From: JAAZHD01 sp012510895
GTDB taxonomy: Bacteria; Bacillota; Clostridia; Caldicoprobacterales; DTU083
Length of the DNA: 64,000 nucleotides
NCBI GenBank assembly: GCA_050951465.1
Contig: JBMNJC010000008.1
Location: 1 to 64,000 of the forward strand
Direction: 5' to 3'
This document shows, one piece after another, positions 1 to 8,863 of this stretch. The notes beneath the pieces were generated by a model. The model worked only from the letters and a program-made list of their open reading frames with translations, did no database searches and was not told the DNA's origin. A program made the translations under genes and the position numbers. The stretch's first letter is position 1. Every line of letters begins with the position of its first letter.

Positions 1-825
1 TTCATTAAAGAAAACAATATAAATGTTGTAAGAAGAAATTCCGGCGGCGGAGCAGTATATCACGATCTGGGAAATCTTAATTATACCTTTATCGTGAGCA
101 GCGACAAGGATGTGGAAAGCAATTTCAGAAAGTTTACTGAGCCTGTAGTATCCGCCCTTAGAAAACTCGGTGTTAATGCTGCGTTTTCCGGAAGAAACGA
201 TATTACCATAGAGGGCAGGAAGATTTCAGGTAATGCACAGCTATATTCAAAGAACAGACTCCTGCATCATGGAACCATCCTGTTTAGCTCCGATTTATCT
301 GTTGTACAGGAAGCCCTTAATGTAAAAATAGACAAACTGCAGTCCAAAGGTGTAAAATCCGTACGAAGCAGAGTTACAAATGTTTATCCTTACTTGAAAG
401 AAAAGATAACAATAGAGGAATTCAAAGATACTTTAATGAAATTCCTGTTGAATGATGATAATTACAATGAAAATGAATATGTTTTGACGGATAAAGACTT
501 AAATGCAATAAAAGAATTAGTGGATAAGAAGTACTCAACCTGGGAGTGGAATTTTGGAGAATCACCGGCATTTGAAATAGAAAAAAGCCGCCGATTTGAA
601 GGCGGTTATCTATCGCTGAAATTTAACGTTTCAGACGGAAGGATTCAGCATTTAAAGATATACGGTGATTTTTTCGGAAAAAAAGATATAAGAGACATTG
701 AAAATCTGCTTAAGAACATTAAGTTCAAAGAGGGAATAATATACAAAACACTTAACAGCCTGAATTTCGAAGAGTACTTTGCAGGCATTACAACAGAAAA
801 CTTTATAGAATGTATGTTTTATTAA
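1..825 (+). CDS. lplA: Lipoate-protein ligase A, 5' truncated by window edge
   Basis: Activates lipoate (or octanoate) with ATP and attaches it to lysines of lipoyl domains in the cytoplasm. The reading frame is open from base 1. It starts inside the conserved family segment RRNSGGGAVYHDLGN, so the true start lies before the window; the GTG at 94 is internal. Further on, the region reading GRNDITIEGRKISGNAQ matches the lipoate-binding part of the family, and the C-terminal stretch (after about residue 170 of the visible part) looks like the accessory domain. The gene ends 20 bases before the convergent sialidase-like gene. The family call is firm; lipoate versus octanoate substrate cannot be read from sequence. 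Confidence 0.93.
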   Translation, partial: FIKENNINVVRRNSGGGAVYHDLGNLNYTFIVSSDKDVESNFRKFTEPVVSALRKLGVNAAFSGRNDITIEGRKISGNAQLYSKNRLLHHGTILFSSDLSVVQEALNVKIDKLQSKGVKSVRSRVTNVYPYLKEKITIEEFKDTLMKFLLNDDNYNENEYVLTDKDLNAIKELVDKKYSTWEWNFGESPAFEIEKSRRFEGGYLSLKFNVSDGRIQHLKIYGDFFGKKDIRDIENLLKNIKFKEGIIYKTLNSLNFEEYFAGITTENFIECMFY

Positions 826-844
826 CTGATCTCATGGGAAGGAT

Positions 845-1963
845 TCAGATCAATCCCTCCGGTAATTCCCAAATGCTCTGCATAATAACGCAATTATCTC
901 TCCCCTTTTCCTGTTGATAATAAACGGTAAGCAAGGAGCCGTCCTTTAATTCCACAGTAGCCGGATAACCCAGATCGGATGATGGGCCATCATCTCTTAA
1001 AATATAGTCTACATCCCAGGTTTCCCCGTTGTCCACACTGAACATGACTCTCTGACCATAAGGAGGCAGCCTATACCCGTATGAAGCTATGAGAACACCA
1101 CTGCTATGTCTCATAATATGGGGCGGAGATCCATGTTCTAGTCCTACTGGATGCGGCTTTGTAAATGTATGACCGTCATCATATGACTCACTTTGGTAAA
1201 TGGTGAATACACGCTGAGCATTAATAAGTCCCTGTACCCTTATGAGAACGATTATCTTTCCATCAGGAAGGACGATGGAATGAGGTTCACAGCTCAATAG
1301 TGAGCCTCCTTCTACGCTTATATTCTCAATATAGGATAAGTATTCAAACTCGCCTTGCTCGTTTTGTTTATAGCATTCCAGACGGTCCGTCACTCCATCT
1401 TCTTCAGCATGGAATCTGCGGCCAATATATAAAAGGGTATTGTCTCTCATGACGCACGGCCCATGAGGTGCAGTGACCTTTATTCTTTTCAATTCTCCGA
1501 AAGTATAACCACCATCATTACTGATTTTATATGTAGAACCATAATATTTTTCTTCCAATGCATCAGCTTCATGTTCAATAGAGCGCAAATAACTGTCTAT
1601 AAGATCATGTCTGGGATGGTCTGGACGTCTGTCCAGGCATTCCCGTTGAAAAGATACCCTGTTATTGAATGAAGTAAAAATCACCTTATTCTTATTGTCA
1701 CCAAATACAACAATGCCAGCATCCCTGTCATCCAACGGAGTATCTATAACAACTGAGGGTCCAGTCCAGGTTTTCCCTTCATCCATGCTGTAACAGATAA
1801 TTGCCTTTCCAAAAGGACATACATGATCTACCCTGAAACCTGATGCTGCAACAGCAAGATTTCCATCCGGAAGCTGCGTAACACTGGGCCATCCGTAATA
1901 GTTAAATACAGTATCGTTATTCGAGCAGACGATGCTGTCTTGAGTTATAATTTTTTTACTCAT
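845..1963 (-). CDS. Sialidase/neuraminidase-like BNR-repeat protein
   Basis: Predicted six-bladed beta-propeller of the exo-alpha-sialidase type. Three Asp-box motifs are visible: SMDEGKTW, SNDGGYTF and SVDNGETW. I chose the ATG at 1963 (MSKKIITQ) over the longer frame to 1999 because a GGGGGTG ribosome site lies just upstream of it. There is no signal peptide, so the protein appears cytoplasmic, which suits a bacterium that imports oligosaccharides before trimming them. It is the last gene of the ABC-transporter cluster. True sialidases, uronate-active hydrolases and other BNR proteins share the fold. The arginine triad was not checked against an alignment, so the sugar specificity is open. 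Confidence 0.72.
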   Translation of the reverse strand: MSKKIITQDSIVCSNNDTVFNYYGWPSVTQLPDGNLAVAASGFRVDHVCPFGKAIICYSMDEGKTWTGPSVVIDTPLDDRDAGIVVFGDNKNKVIFTSFNNRVSFQRECLDRRPDHPRHDLIDSYLRSIEHEADALEEKYYGSTYKISNDGGYTFGELKRIKVTAPHGPCVMRDNTLLYIGRRFHAEEDGVTDRLECYKQNEQGEFEYLSYIENISVEGGSLLSCEPHSIVLPDGKIIVLIRVQGLINAQRVFTIYQSESYDDGHTFTKPHPVGLEHGSPPHIMRHSSGVLIASYGYRLPPYGQRVMFSVDNGETWDVDYILRDDGPSSDLGYPATVELKDGSLLTVYYQQEKGRDNCVIMQSIWELPEGLI

Positions 1964-2011
1964 TTTTTCACCCCCGATTTTCAATAATGCATAGCACATT
2001 TGTATTTATAT

Positions 2012-2605
2012 TTATATGGTTTTGGTGGTTGTGCCATCATATACGGATGGAATAAGATCAAGCAAGTCCTCCCGGTTAATTTGCCGTAATATCTTTTTCC
2101 AACGTTCAATTTGGTTTTCATGAATAACTACAGGCATATATCCCAGTCTGAGATAAGTTTTAACAGCAGGTATACGCCAATCATCAGTCCTTAATGCCAT
2201 ACGGGAGAAGCCTTCCTCTCTGGCATGTTTCATAGCTGACAATGACACATAATAACCCAGACGATGTCCGGTATGCTCCGGTAAAACTCCGACCATATGC
2301 AATACAGCACAATCTGGGGGATAATCATCAGTAACCCAAGAAGCGGCTGTAGCAACAGGTTCATCATTAACATCTGTTACAAAAAAAATTCTTTCAGGCT
2401 TATATGCTTTATCATTTGTCATAGTGTCGTATGAGAATTTTTGTTTAAATGACTCAGTAATAATTTTCTCCCACGCCTTATCATCACCCGGTTTTTCACT
2501 TCGTATTTTGTATGGTTCGGGAAGATCCAATTCAGGCAGATTATCTAAATCAGAGTGTACCATTAGTAATTGAGGCTTTAAGGTTTCATTGGAATTGCTG
2601 AACAT
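2012..2605 (-). CDS. GNAT-family N-acetyltransferase
   Basis: 197-residue protein with a GNAT domain in the C-terminal two thirds. The acetyl-CoA binding region reads VGVLPEHTGHRLGYYVS, followed by a helix and the late motif LRTDDWRIPAVKTYLRLGY, typical of GNAT motifs A and B. It would transfer an acetyl group to an unknown small molecule or protein. The start is supported by a GGAGG about 7 bases upstream. The gene lies between the sialidase-like and Gfo/Idh/MocA genes, on the same strand and with short gaps, so it is probably co-transcribed. An acetylated sugar or amino-sugar substrate would fit the context, but that is inference. Confidence 0.78.
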   Translation of the reverse strand: MFSNSNETLKPQLLMVHSDLDNLPELDLPEPYKIRSEKPGDDKAWEKIITESFKQKFSYDTMTNDKAYKPERIFFVTDVNDEPVATAASWVTDDYPPDCAVLHMVGVLPEHTGHRLGYYVSLSAMKHAREEGFSRMALRTDDWRIPAVKTYLRLGYMPVVIHENQIERWKKILRQINREDLLDLIPSVYDGTTTKTI

Positions 2606-2638
2606 AACATATCCTCCATTTCATTTAGTAAGGGTTTG

Positions 2639-3745
2639 TTACCATTCACGAGGATCAGGTACAGGCAGCCATACTCCGCCTTGCAAAATAGATTGCTGAC
2701 TCACCAGGCCGGGCAATGTCATATCCAGGGATTTATAAATATCAATTGGCACTTCTTTCCCATCATATATTGCATTAATAAATTCAGTCATAATTACTGC
2801 ATCTGATCCCCCATGCCCGTAAGCTTCCGCCTGAGCACCTATATCGCGCCATATCTTTGGGGTATATTTTTCTTCATATTTGATTAATTCATCCCATTTA
2901 CCCGGATCGCTTTCCCCTTCAAGCCAAACATGATGATAATTCTGATTCTTTGATACATAACTGCTCTCGAAGGCACCCTTTGTACCCTGTAAAACATAAT
3001 TAAGGCTGTAGGGACGTGGAGAAGACAGATCTGTACGAATTTTAATGAGGTTTCCTTTAACTGTCTTGCATAACATTAGAGCTGTGTTATCACCATCAAT
3101 GCGTTTACCCTGCAGGTCGAAATTGTCACTTCCGCTTCCTGCACAACATACACTCTCCACCCTGTCCCAATCCATCCAGCTTAAAATCGGGCCCAGACTG
3201 TGGGTACCATAGGTTACTCCCCTAGTCTCATATTGATATTTCCGCCTCCAGGGTGTTTTATATAGTAAGTTCCGGCAATCATGGAGATACTCCCCTTCCG
3301 CATAAAAAACAGAACCAAAAGCACCATCCATTATCATTTCACGTATGATCATATATGGTTTCATATAGTTGCAGTTTTCACCCATCATATACTGTGCACG
3401 GGATTCTTTACACGCTTTCAGCAACATCCTGCATTCCTCAATAGAGACAGCTGCCGTAACTTCACAAAAAACATGTATGTTGCGCTTTAAAGCTTCGATA
3501 GACTGACTTACATGAAGATGCATGGGGGTGCCGATTATCACTATATCCAAATTTGCTTTTTCCAGCATTTCTATATAATCGTTATAGCGTTCTACACCAT
3601 CAATCCCGCTTAATGCCCTGTTCAGTGCATCCTCATTCAAATCGCAGGCAGCTGTCAATACTGCTTTATCACTCATTTTAAAAGCAGCCAAAAAAGCAGA
3701 TGGGCGACCTGCTGCGCCAACTATTCCCACTCTCAGCTTTTCCAT
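2639..3745 (-). CDS. Gfo/Idh/MocA-family NAD(P)-dependent oxidoreductase
   Basis: 368 residues. The N-terminal Rossmann segment begins RVGIVGAAGRPSAF, and the conserved EKP-like position is replaced by CEVTAAV near residue 95. The C-terminal half is the usual substrate/dimer domain, with GTHSLGPILSWM carrying the catalytic-type histidine. The family oxidises or epimerises sugars, inositols and related polyols with NAD(P). A clear GGGAGG ribosome site precedes the ATG. It is co-oriented with the sugar ABC transporter and probably processes the imported ligand. The replacement of the usual lysine in the EKP motif is worth noting, because that lysine is often catalytic; some subfamilies lack it. 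Confidence 0.85.
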   Translation of the reverse strand: MEKLRVGIVGAAGRPSAFLAAFKMSDKAVLTAACDLNEDALNRALSGIDGVERYNDYIEMLEKANLDIVIIGTPMHLHVSQSIEALKRNIHVFCEVTAAVSIEECRMLLKACKESRAQYMMGENCNYMKPYMIIREMIMDGAFGSVFYAEGEYLHDCRNLLYKTPWRRKYQYETRGVTYGTHSLGPILSWMDWDRVESVCCAGSGSDNFDLQGKRIDGDNTALMLCKTVKGNLIKIRTDLSSPRPYSLNYVLQGTKGAFESSYVSKNQNYHHVWLEGESDPGKWDELIKYEEKYTPKIWRDIGAQAEAYGHGGSDAVIMTEFINAIYDGKEVPIDIYKSLDMTLPGLVSQQSILQGGVWLPVPDPREW

Positions 3746-3792
3746 ATGAAACCTCCCTATATATCAAAAATCTGCACTAAGTAATACTCAAT

Positions 3793-4848
3793 TTACCTTT
3801 TTACTGTAGATAAATAAGCATCCCTTTCGCTGTTTCTGTTCCTTTCCAGTAGCCTGTACATAGCATCTCCCATGGTCTTCCAAGTAAGTTCAGGGTTTCT
3901 GGCACGGTAATCATTTGCATCCGAACCATAGTACCCCCAAGCCAGAATAGTTCTGGCCCCAGCATCATAAGCAGCATCAGCAGCATAGATTATTTCTTCT
4001 TCTCTGCCTCTCGGGTTGCCAAAACATTGTATCCAAATATTATGATCTTTCTTAAATCTGTCGCATATATCAAGATTTTTCCTAGTTGCTTCATACACAT
4101 AGTGATAGGGATTAACATCTGTTGAAACCCAGTAGGGATCAGATCCTATGTTGTCCAATGTATCCATTCCGGCAATCTGATCTAGGGTATCGAGGTTTAT
4201 GCCATGGGTTGCTCCCAGCATCACGCAAACAGCATTGTACATGCCTTTGCTTTTACTATATGCAGTAACTTCACGGAAATAACTTACAATTGTATCTATT
4301 CTGAACTTCTCTATCTCTTCTGTCATTTGATCAGGCATCTTTCTGCCATACTTTTCCTCAAAAAGTTCACGGCAAGTTTGACAGTAACAAGTCCATACTG
4401 ATGGCTTACCATCCACTAAATCCCTTCCCGCCAGGTGTGGTTCATCCCAGAATATAGATTTTGCTCCGGTAAATTCAACCACATCAATCCATTCCCTGGT
4501 AAATCTTCTGAAGTCTTTGTTATTAAGACAAACTCTTACAGGATCTACCTCGCCATTGGAATAAACCTGGTGGGCATCAGGAAAATAAGATAGAAAATGA
4601 GACTTGTCACCGGGAGGTCCCCCAAGGCCCCAGTTGTCGATCCAGACTTCCAGCCCTGCGCCTTCAGTTATTTCAACAATTTCTTTCATTATATTTTTAT
4701 GTCTGTCCCAATCATTATGAGAAAACATATGTACAACCAGATTGAAGTTATGTTTAATAATATCCTGCATATCTTCTCTCACATGATGCAGCATCCTGTT
4801 TCCATGATAGGCAACACCGAGTTTTAGCTTATTGTTAATATTCGTCAT
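3793..4848 (-). CDS. Putative TIM-barrel glycoside-hydrolase-like protein, unknown function
   Basis: About 351 residues from the ATG at 4848 (MTNINNKL), chosen because an AGAAGGAG ribosome site sits 9 bases before it; the frame itself opens at 4872. I do not recognise a named family. Features that suggest a (beta/alpha)8 hydrolase are a strand ending LEVWIDNWGLGG, the acidic strand end KSIFWDEPHLAG, a CYCQTCRELF cysteine pair (possible metal or structural site), DPYWVS and ILAWGYYGSD near the C-terminus. There is no signal peptide. It sits directly downstream of the two permease genes and upstream of the dehydrogenase, so a cytoplasmic role on the imported carbohydrate is likely. The enzymatic class is not established. 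Confidence 0.5.
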   Translation of the reverse strand: MTNINNKLKLGVAYHGNRMLHHVREDMQDIIKHNFNLVVHMFSHNDWDRHKNIMKEIVEITEGAGLEVWIDNWGLGGPPGDKSHFLSYFPDAHQVYSNGEVDPVRVCLNNKDFRRFTREWIDVVEFTGAKSIFWDEPHLAGRDLVDGKPSVWTCYCQTCRELFEEKYGRKMPDQMTEEIEKFRIDTIVSYFREVTAYSKSKGMYNAVCVMLGATHGINLDTLDQIAGMDTLDNIGSDPYWVSTDVNPYHYVYEATRKNLDICDRFKKDHNIWIQCFGNPRGREEEIIYAADAAYDAGARTILAWGYYGSDANDYRARNPELTWKTMGDAMYRLLERNRNSERDAYLSTVKR

Positions 4849-4900
4849 TTTTTTAAACACTCCTTCTTTCATTCTTTAATTAAAAATGATTTAACCCAAT

Positions 4901-5809
4901 TTAACCTTTAATTGCCCCAACCATAATACCTTTTACAATATATCTTTGAAAAAATGGATAAATAGCTAGTACAGGCAACACAGTAATCATGGTGACTGTC
5001 ATGCGTACTGTACGGGGAGTAAGACTTTGTTGCATACGGGCTATTGCATCCAAGCCGCGTGCTGCTGCAAGTTCATCTGCAAGCCTCTGGGCTTCACTCA
5101 GATAATTATAAAGCATGTATTGCATTGTCGTCAGACTCTTGGTGTTAAATGTATATATATGGTTATCAAACCATTGATTCCACTGTCCTACTCCTGCAAA
5201 TACTGCAATTGTTGCAACTATAGGCATCGAAAGAGGTAGAATTATTCTGAAATAAATTGTTAAAGAACCGGCACCATCAAGCATGGCAGACTCTTCCATT
5301 GATGCAGGTAGCTGCTCGATAAATGTTTTAATCAGTATTACGTAATAAGGCGAAACCAGATATGGTAGAATATAAACCCAGAAGTTATCTAGCAAGCCAT
5401 AAGCTCTGTACACAAGAAATGTTGGTATCATGCCACCGCTTATATACATTGTAATAATCAGGAATCGGTACAGTATTGTACGCCCGGGCATTCTGTCTTT
5501 GGTAAATACATAGCCAAGCCACATACAGCACAGAACGGTACCGCTAGTGCCAATGACAGTACGCAGGATTGAAATCAATAATGAATTAAAGAGACCGTCC
5601 AGGGTAAATACCTGTTGAAAGTTGCTTAGTGTAAAGCCTATAGGTAAAAAGGTAACCCCCTCCTGGGCAGCCAATTGAGGATTACTGATAGCATAACTCA
5701 AGACATACCACAAGGGATAAACACATATAAAAGTAAACATTAGAAAAAAACCATAGTTAAACACATTAAATATCTTTCGTGATGTACTGGATTTGGTCAC
5801 CATACCCAT
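4901..5809 (-). CDS. Carbohydrate ABC transporter permease, LplC/YtcP type
   Basis: 302-residue membrane protein of the binding-protein-dependent transporter superfamily. An N-terminal membrane segment (FLMFTFICVYPLWYVLSYA) is followed by five more hydrophobic segments. The EAA-type cytoplasmic loop that docks the ATPase reads SMEESAMLDGAGSLTIYFRI. The C-terminus, ending FFQRYIVKGIMVGAIKG, is characteristic of sugar permeases of this type. It pairs with the upstream permease and the solute-binding lipoprotein. No ATPase gene is present in the locus, as is normal for this transporter type, which shares an MsmX-like ATPase encoded elsewhere. Confidence 0.92.
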   Translation of the reverse strand: MGMVTKSSTSRKIFNVFNYGFFLMFTFICVYPLWYVLSYAISNPQLAAQEGVTFLPIGFTLSNFQQVFTLDGLFNSLLISILRTVIGTSGTVLCCMWLGYVFTKDRMPGRTILYRFLIITMYISGGMIPTFLVYRAYGLLDNFWVYILPYLVSPYYVILIKTFIEQLPASMEESAMLDGAGSLTIYFRIILPLSMPIVATIAVFAGVGQWNQWFDNHIYTFNTKSLTTMQYMLYNYLSEAQRLADELAAARGLDAIARMQQSLTPRTVRMTVTMITVLPVLAIYPFFQRYIVKGIMVGAIKG

Positions 5810-5827
5810 ACCATATACGCTCCTTTC

Positions 5828-6769
5828 TTATATAATGGCTGATCCACGAATCTTCCTGGCAATATAGTTTACCAAAAACAGCATAGTAATGCTGATAACC
5901 GACTTGGTAACCCCTACAGCTGTGGCATAAGAATAATCTGCCAGTTGGAGACCCATGCGGTATACATAAAGATCCAGGACTTCAATTTTAGGAGCTGTTA
6001 CTGAGTTTTTAAAAAGGAAGTATTGCTCATAACCGGTGTTTAATATTCCGGATATGTTTATTAATAGCAGCACAACATAAGTAGGCAGTATACTGGGCAG
6101 AGTAATATGCCAGGCACAGCGGAAACGTCCTGCACCGTCTATAACGGCAGATTCATACTGTTCCTGATCAATACTGGATATTGCTGCTATATAAATAATG
6201 GAGGACCAGCCCAGACTCTTCCACTGAGCAATAGCCGTCTGTACAGTATATACAATATCAGGGTTGGCCAGAATATTAGTAGCACGCTCAGATCCTCCAA
6301 GTTTGTAAATGAACAAATTCAACACGCCATCTGTTGAAAACAAGGCAAAAGCAAGAGAATAGACGATAATCCAGCTTATAAAGTGTGGAACTGTCGAAAC
6401 GGTTTGTACCAGCTTTCTGAAACGAGTATGTTGGACTTCGTTCAGCAATATGGCAAATGCCATAGGCAGCCATGTGATTGCAAAATAGATAGCAGAAAAA
6501 ACTAGTGTATTAGTCAAAACCTTGGGAATATTACGATCAGTAATTATCATTTTGAAGTATTTAAGGCCGATAAATTCACACTGAAACAGGGATAAACCGG
6601 CACGATAATCAAAAACTGAAAGAATCCATCCTCCTATGGGGACATAATTCATCAGCAGTATTAGAACCATAAACGGCAGAGTCATAAAAAATAGATTCCA
6701 TTGCTTTTTTTGCTTGTTAGTTTTACGATTCGTAACAAGTGATTGGGAAATGTTTTCTTGCATTCTCAT
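5828..6769 (-). CDS. Carbohydrate ABC transporter permease, LplB/YteP type
   Basis: About 313 residues with six predicted membrane segments. The ATPase-docking loop reads EQYESAVIDGAGRFRCAW, and the segment LPFMVLILLMNYVPIGG opens the membrane part. The C-terminal sequence VNYIARKIRGSAII is typical of the LplB/YteP group. I prefer the ATG at 6769 (MRMQEN), 9 bases after GAAAGG, over the GTG at 6781. It forms the heterodimeric channel with the next gene, separated by 18 bases. A strong hairpin lies between it and the upstream binding-protein gene, which probably makes permease transcripts rarer than binding-protein transcripts. Confidence 0.92.
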   Translation of the reverse strand: MRMQENISQSLVTNRKTNKQKKQWNLFFMTLPFMVLILLMNYVPIGGWILSVFDYRAGLSLFQCEFIGLKYFKMIITDRNIPKVLTNTLVFSAIYFAITWLPMAFAILLNEVQHTRFRKLVQTVSTVPHFISWIIVYSLAFALFSTDGVLNLFIYKLGGSERATNILANPDIVYTVQTAIAQWKSLGWSSIIYIAAISSIDQEQYESAVIDGAGRFRCAWHITLPSILPTYVVLLLINISGILNTGYEQYFLFKNSVTAPKIEVLDLYVYRMGLQLADYSYATAVGVTKSVISITMLFLVNYIARKIRGSAII

Positions 6770-6793
6770 AGTATACAGCACCTTTCATTTAAG

Positions 6794-6825
6794 AAAAGGA
6801 GGTGGCGAGCAGCCGCCTCCTTTTT
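6794..6825 (-). terminator. Intercistronic hairpin between binding-protein and permease genes
   Basis: Near-perfect inverted repeat with arms AAAAGGAGGTGGC and GCCGCCTCCTTTT around a short loop. On the coding (minus) strand it is followed by a T-rich stretch. It lies in the 78-base gap between the solute-binding-protein stop and the first permease start. Partial terminators at this place are common in sugar ABC operons, where they let the binding protein be made in excess; that function is inferred. The arms also resemble strong ribosome-site and anti-ribosome-site sequences. Confidence 0.7.
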
Positions 6826-6858
6826 TATTGCAACTGTTCACTGAATACTCTTATCTTT

Positions 6859-8643
6859 TTACCAGCTCAGACTCTCAATTATTGGTTTTGTAAATTCTTT
6901 AGCCTTGGTATTGGCTTCCAGGCACCATTCCCAGGCAACCTTTTCATTATTGGCTTCTAGTTCAGCAAGAACTTGAGCCTGAATGCTCTTGAATTCTTCT
7001 TCTGACTTTGCCTGAACAAGCTTAGGTACTGCCTCAAACAGTATATCGTTACACTGGGTGAGAATACGTTGTATATCAGTCGGTATGGGCTCGGTGGCAG
7101 ACTGATTCAGTTCAGAAAAAGCATTTTCCATGGAAACCGTTTTTCCTTCTTTAACATACTTCATGCATGCTTGAGCAGGATACTGGACACCATAATAGTC
7201 GGCATAGTCTTTTTCAAGAGGAGTTAAGTTGGCAGCCCGCATATCATCTGTATCAAATAAATCAACCGGATAACCGTCAGCTGCTAAATAACTACCTTGA
7301 AGGAATCCAAAATTATATGTCTGCCCAATCCCTGTCTTTGTCCATTCATCTCCACCTGCTGCCTTGGCGGCCATAACTTCTTCCGTTAAAGTCGGTACTC
7401 CATCGACCATATTCCAATGGACACCCTCAAATCCGCTATAGAGCATGCGCACAACCTCAGGGTCATGCAAAACATTAAGGAATGATAAAGCTCCGTCTAT
7501 AGCCTTGGAAGCTGCTGATACAAAAATATAGTGGGAGGGAAAGAAACCGGTTACTTGTTTATAATCAGCAAATACAAGACAGGCTTCCGTAGGTATAGTA
7601 ATCATACCGGCTAGAGTATTCGGATCTTCTGCCTTTTTAGCATTGTATAGATCAGCATGAGGCCAGCCCATTTCAGCTGCATACTGACCGGCTGCAGACT
7701 TGGCTTTGCGCTCATCATCAGTCATAGTAAAGCTGTCTGGGTCAAGTAGTCCTTTGTTATACAGAATGTTATAGAATCTCATATCCGACCAAAAAGGAGA
7801 ACGTTCTAAGTCTGTATAACCGTTAATGAGCTTTCCGTCTTCAAATGCCTCCATATAAAGGTAGCTCCCAAATGTCCATAAATTAGTCATTGCTGGTTTT
7901 GAAAAACAACCATTAAGATACCACGAACCAAATGATGAACCTGCAATTCCAGTTGCATAAACCTTTTTGCCATCTTCTGTTGTGGGATGATTTTTTACCA
8001 TTTCTTCCAGCACAGCTATATAGTCATCCTGATTTTTCACCTCAGGCGCCCCAATCTCCTTATACCAGTCCCAACGCACATTATACCCGCGCCAGTTCCG
8101 TACGCCTCCATCTCTTAATTCAAGTCCTACATAATTCCCTAAAAAATACAGAGCATTATTTTTTCCACCGTAAAAAGCGCTGATTATTTCATTACGCTGC
8201 TTATAAGGTTCACCGTCTAAATGAGGATATTCATCATAGTAAGGCTTTAAATCAAGTGCTAGTTCGGCTTCAATAATATCCGGCAGTTTAGTTGTGTAAT
8301 AAGAAAAAACAACGTCGGGTAAGTCACTGCCTGCAAGCAGAATATTGAATTTGTCCTGGTCATAATAATGGTACTCAGATATCTCAACGTTAGCCAGCCT
8401 GAGTACTTCCTGCCATGTATCTGTCTCATACCACATACAGGGTGCTGTCTGCAAATTTGAAGTGCTTCCTATTGAGATCTTAATTGGTTCGGAATCTGCT
8501 GTTTTTTCATCCGGTACTTTCGTGGCTTCATCGGTAGGGGCAGCTGTAGGATTTGTTGTTCCTGAATCCCCAGCACATCCTGTGAACAAAGCCAAAAGCA
8601 TTATAACCGTAAGAACAGCTATCATAAGTCTCTTGGTTTTCAA
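6859..8643 (-). CDS. Sugar ABC transporter solute-binding lipoprotein, LplA/YtcQ type
   Basis: 594 residues. A lipoprotein signal (KTKRLMIAVLTVIMLLALF, then TGC) predicts cleavage before Cys23 and anchoring to the outer face of the membrane. A Thr/Ala/Pro-rich linker follows, then the large extracellular type-1 binding domain. The length and the sequence style (PYYDEYPHLD, RWDWYKEIGAPE) fit the LplA/YtcQ group, which binds oligosaccharides such as uronate- or mannose-containing chains. Translation starts at a TTG preceded by AAGGGGGAG. It is the first gene of the transporter operon. The YesM/YesN pair encoded upstream on the same strand is the likely regulator. The ligand is unknown. Confidence 0.92.
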   Translation of the reverse strand: MKTKRLMIAVLTVIMLLALFTGCAGDSGTTNPTAAPTDEATKVPDEKTADSEPIKISIGSTSNLQTAPCMWYETDTWQEVLRLANVEISEYHYYDQDKFNILLAGSDLPDVVFSYYTTKLPDIIEAELALDLKPYYDEYPHLDGEPYKQRNEIISAFYGGKNNALYFLGNYVGLELRDGGVRNWRGYNVRWDWYKEIGAPEVKNQDDYIAVLEEMVKNHPTTEDGKKVYATGIAGSSFGSWYLNGCFSKPAMTNLWTFGSYLYMEAFEDGKLINGYTDLERSPFWSDMRFYNILYNKGLLDPDSFTMTDDERKAKSAAGQYAAEMGWPHADLYNAKKAEDPNTLAGMITIPTEACLVFADYKQVTGFFPSHYIFVSAASKAIDGALSFLNVLHDPEVVRMLYSGFEGVHWNMVDGVPTLTEEVMAAKAAGGDEWTKTGIGQTYNFGFLQGSYLAADGYPVDLFDTDDMRAANLTPLEKDYADYYGVQYPAQACMKYVKEGKTVSMENAFSELNQSATEPIPTDIQRILTQCNDILFEAVPKLVQAKSEEEFKSIQAQVLAELEANNEKVAWEWCLEANTKAKEFTKPIIESLSW

Positions 8644-8765
8644 TTTGACTCCCCCTTTTATTATTCTATTGCATATTGCTGTGTTACAATTAGTATATTT
8701 TTTACAAATTAATTAATCAATGAACTATCCTATAAGCTTTTTTGTCTGAATTGTATTAAATCTTA

Positions 8766-8823
8766 AATTCCAATTAACTGAAGTGTGGAATTGTTATATT
8801 TTTATGGGATTTTTATTGGAATT
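8766..8823. promoter_or_regulatory. Inverted repeats upstream of the binding-protein gene, possible YesN-type operator
   Basis: In the 220-base gap before the solute-binding-protein gene there is a perfect 9-base inverted repeat: AATTCCAAT at 8766-8774 and ATTGGAATT at 8815-8823. A third related copy (GGAATTGTT, about 8787) lies between them. AraC-type response regulators bind paired elements upstream of such transporter operons. No canonical cre site was seen here by eye. The operator role is inference from position only. Confidence 0.3.
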
Positions 8824-8863
8824 ATGCTACTAGCAGGCAATCTGTTTAAATCCTTCTTAATAA

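Noticed and set aside
8644..8863. Catabolite-repression (cre) site before the sugar operon
   Set aside because: No sequence close to the cre consensus was seen by eye in this gap.
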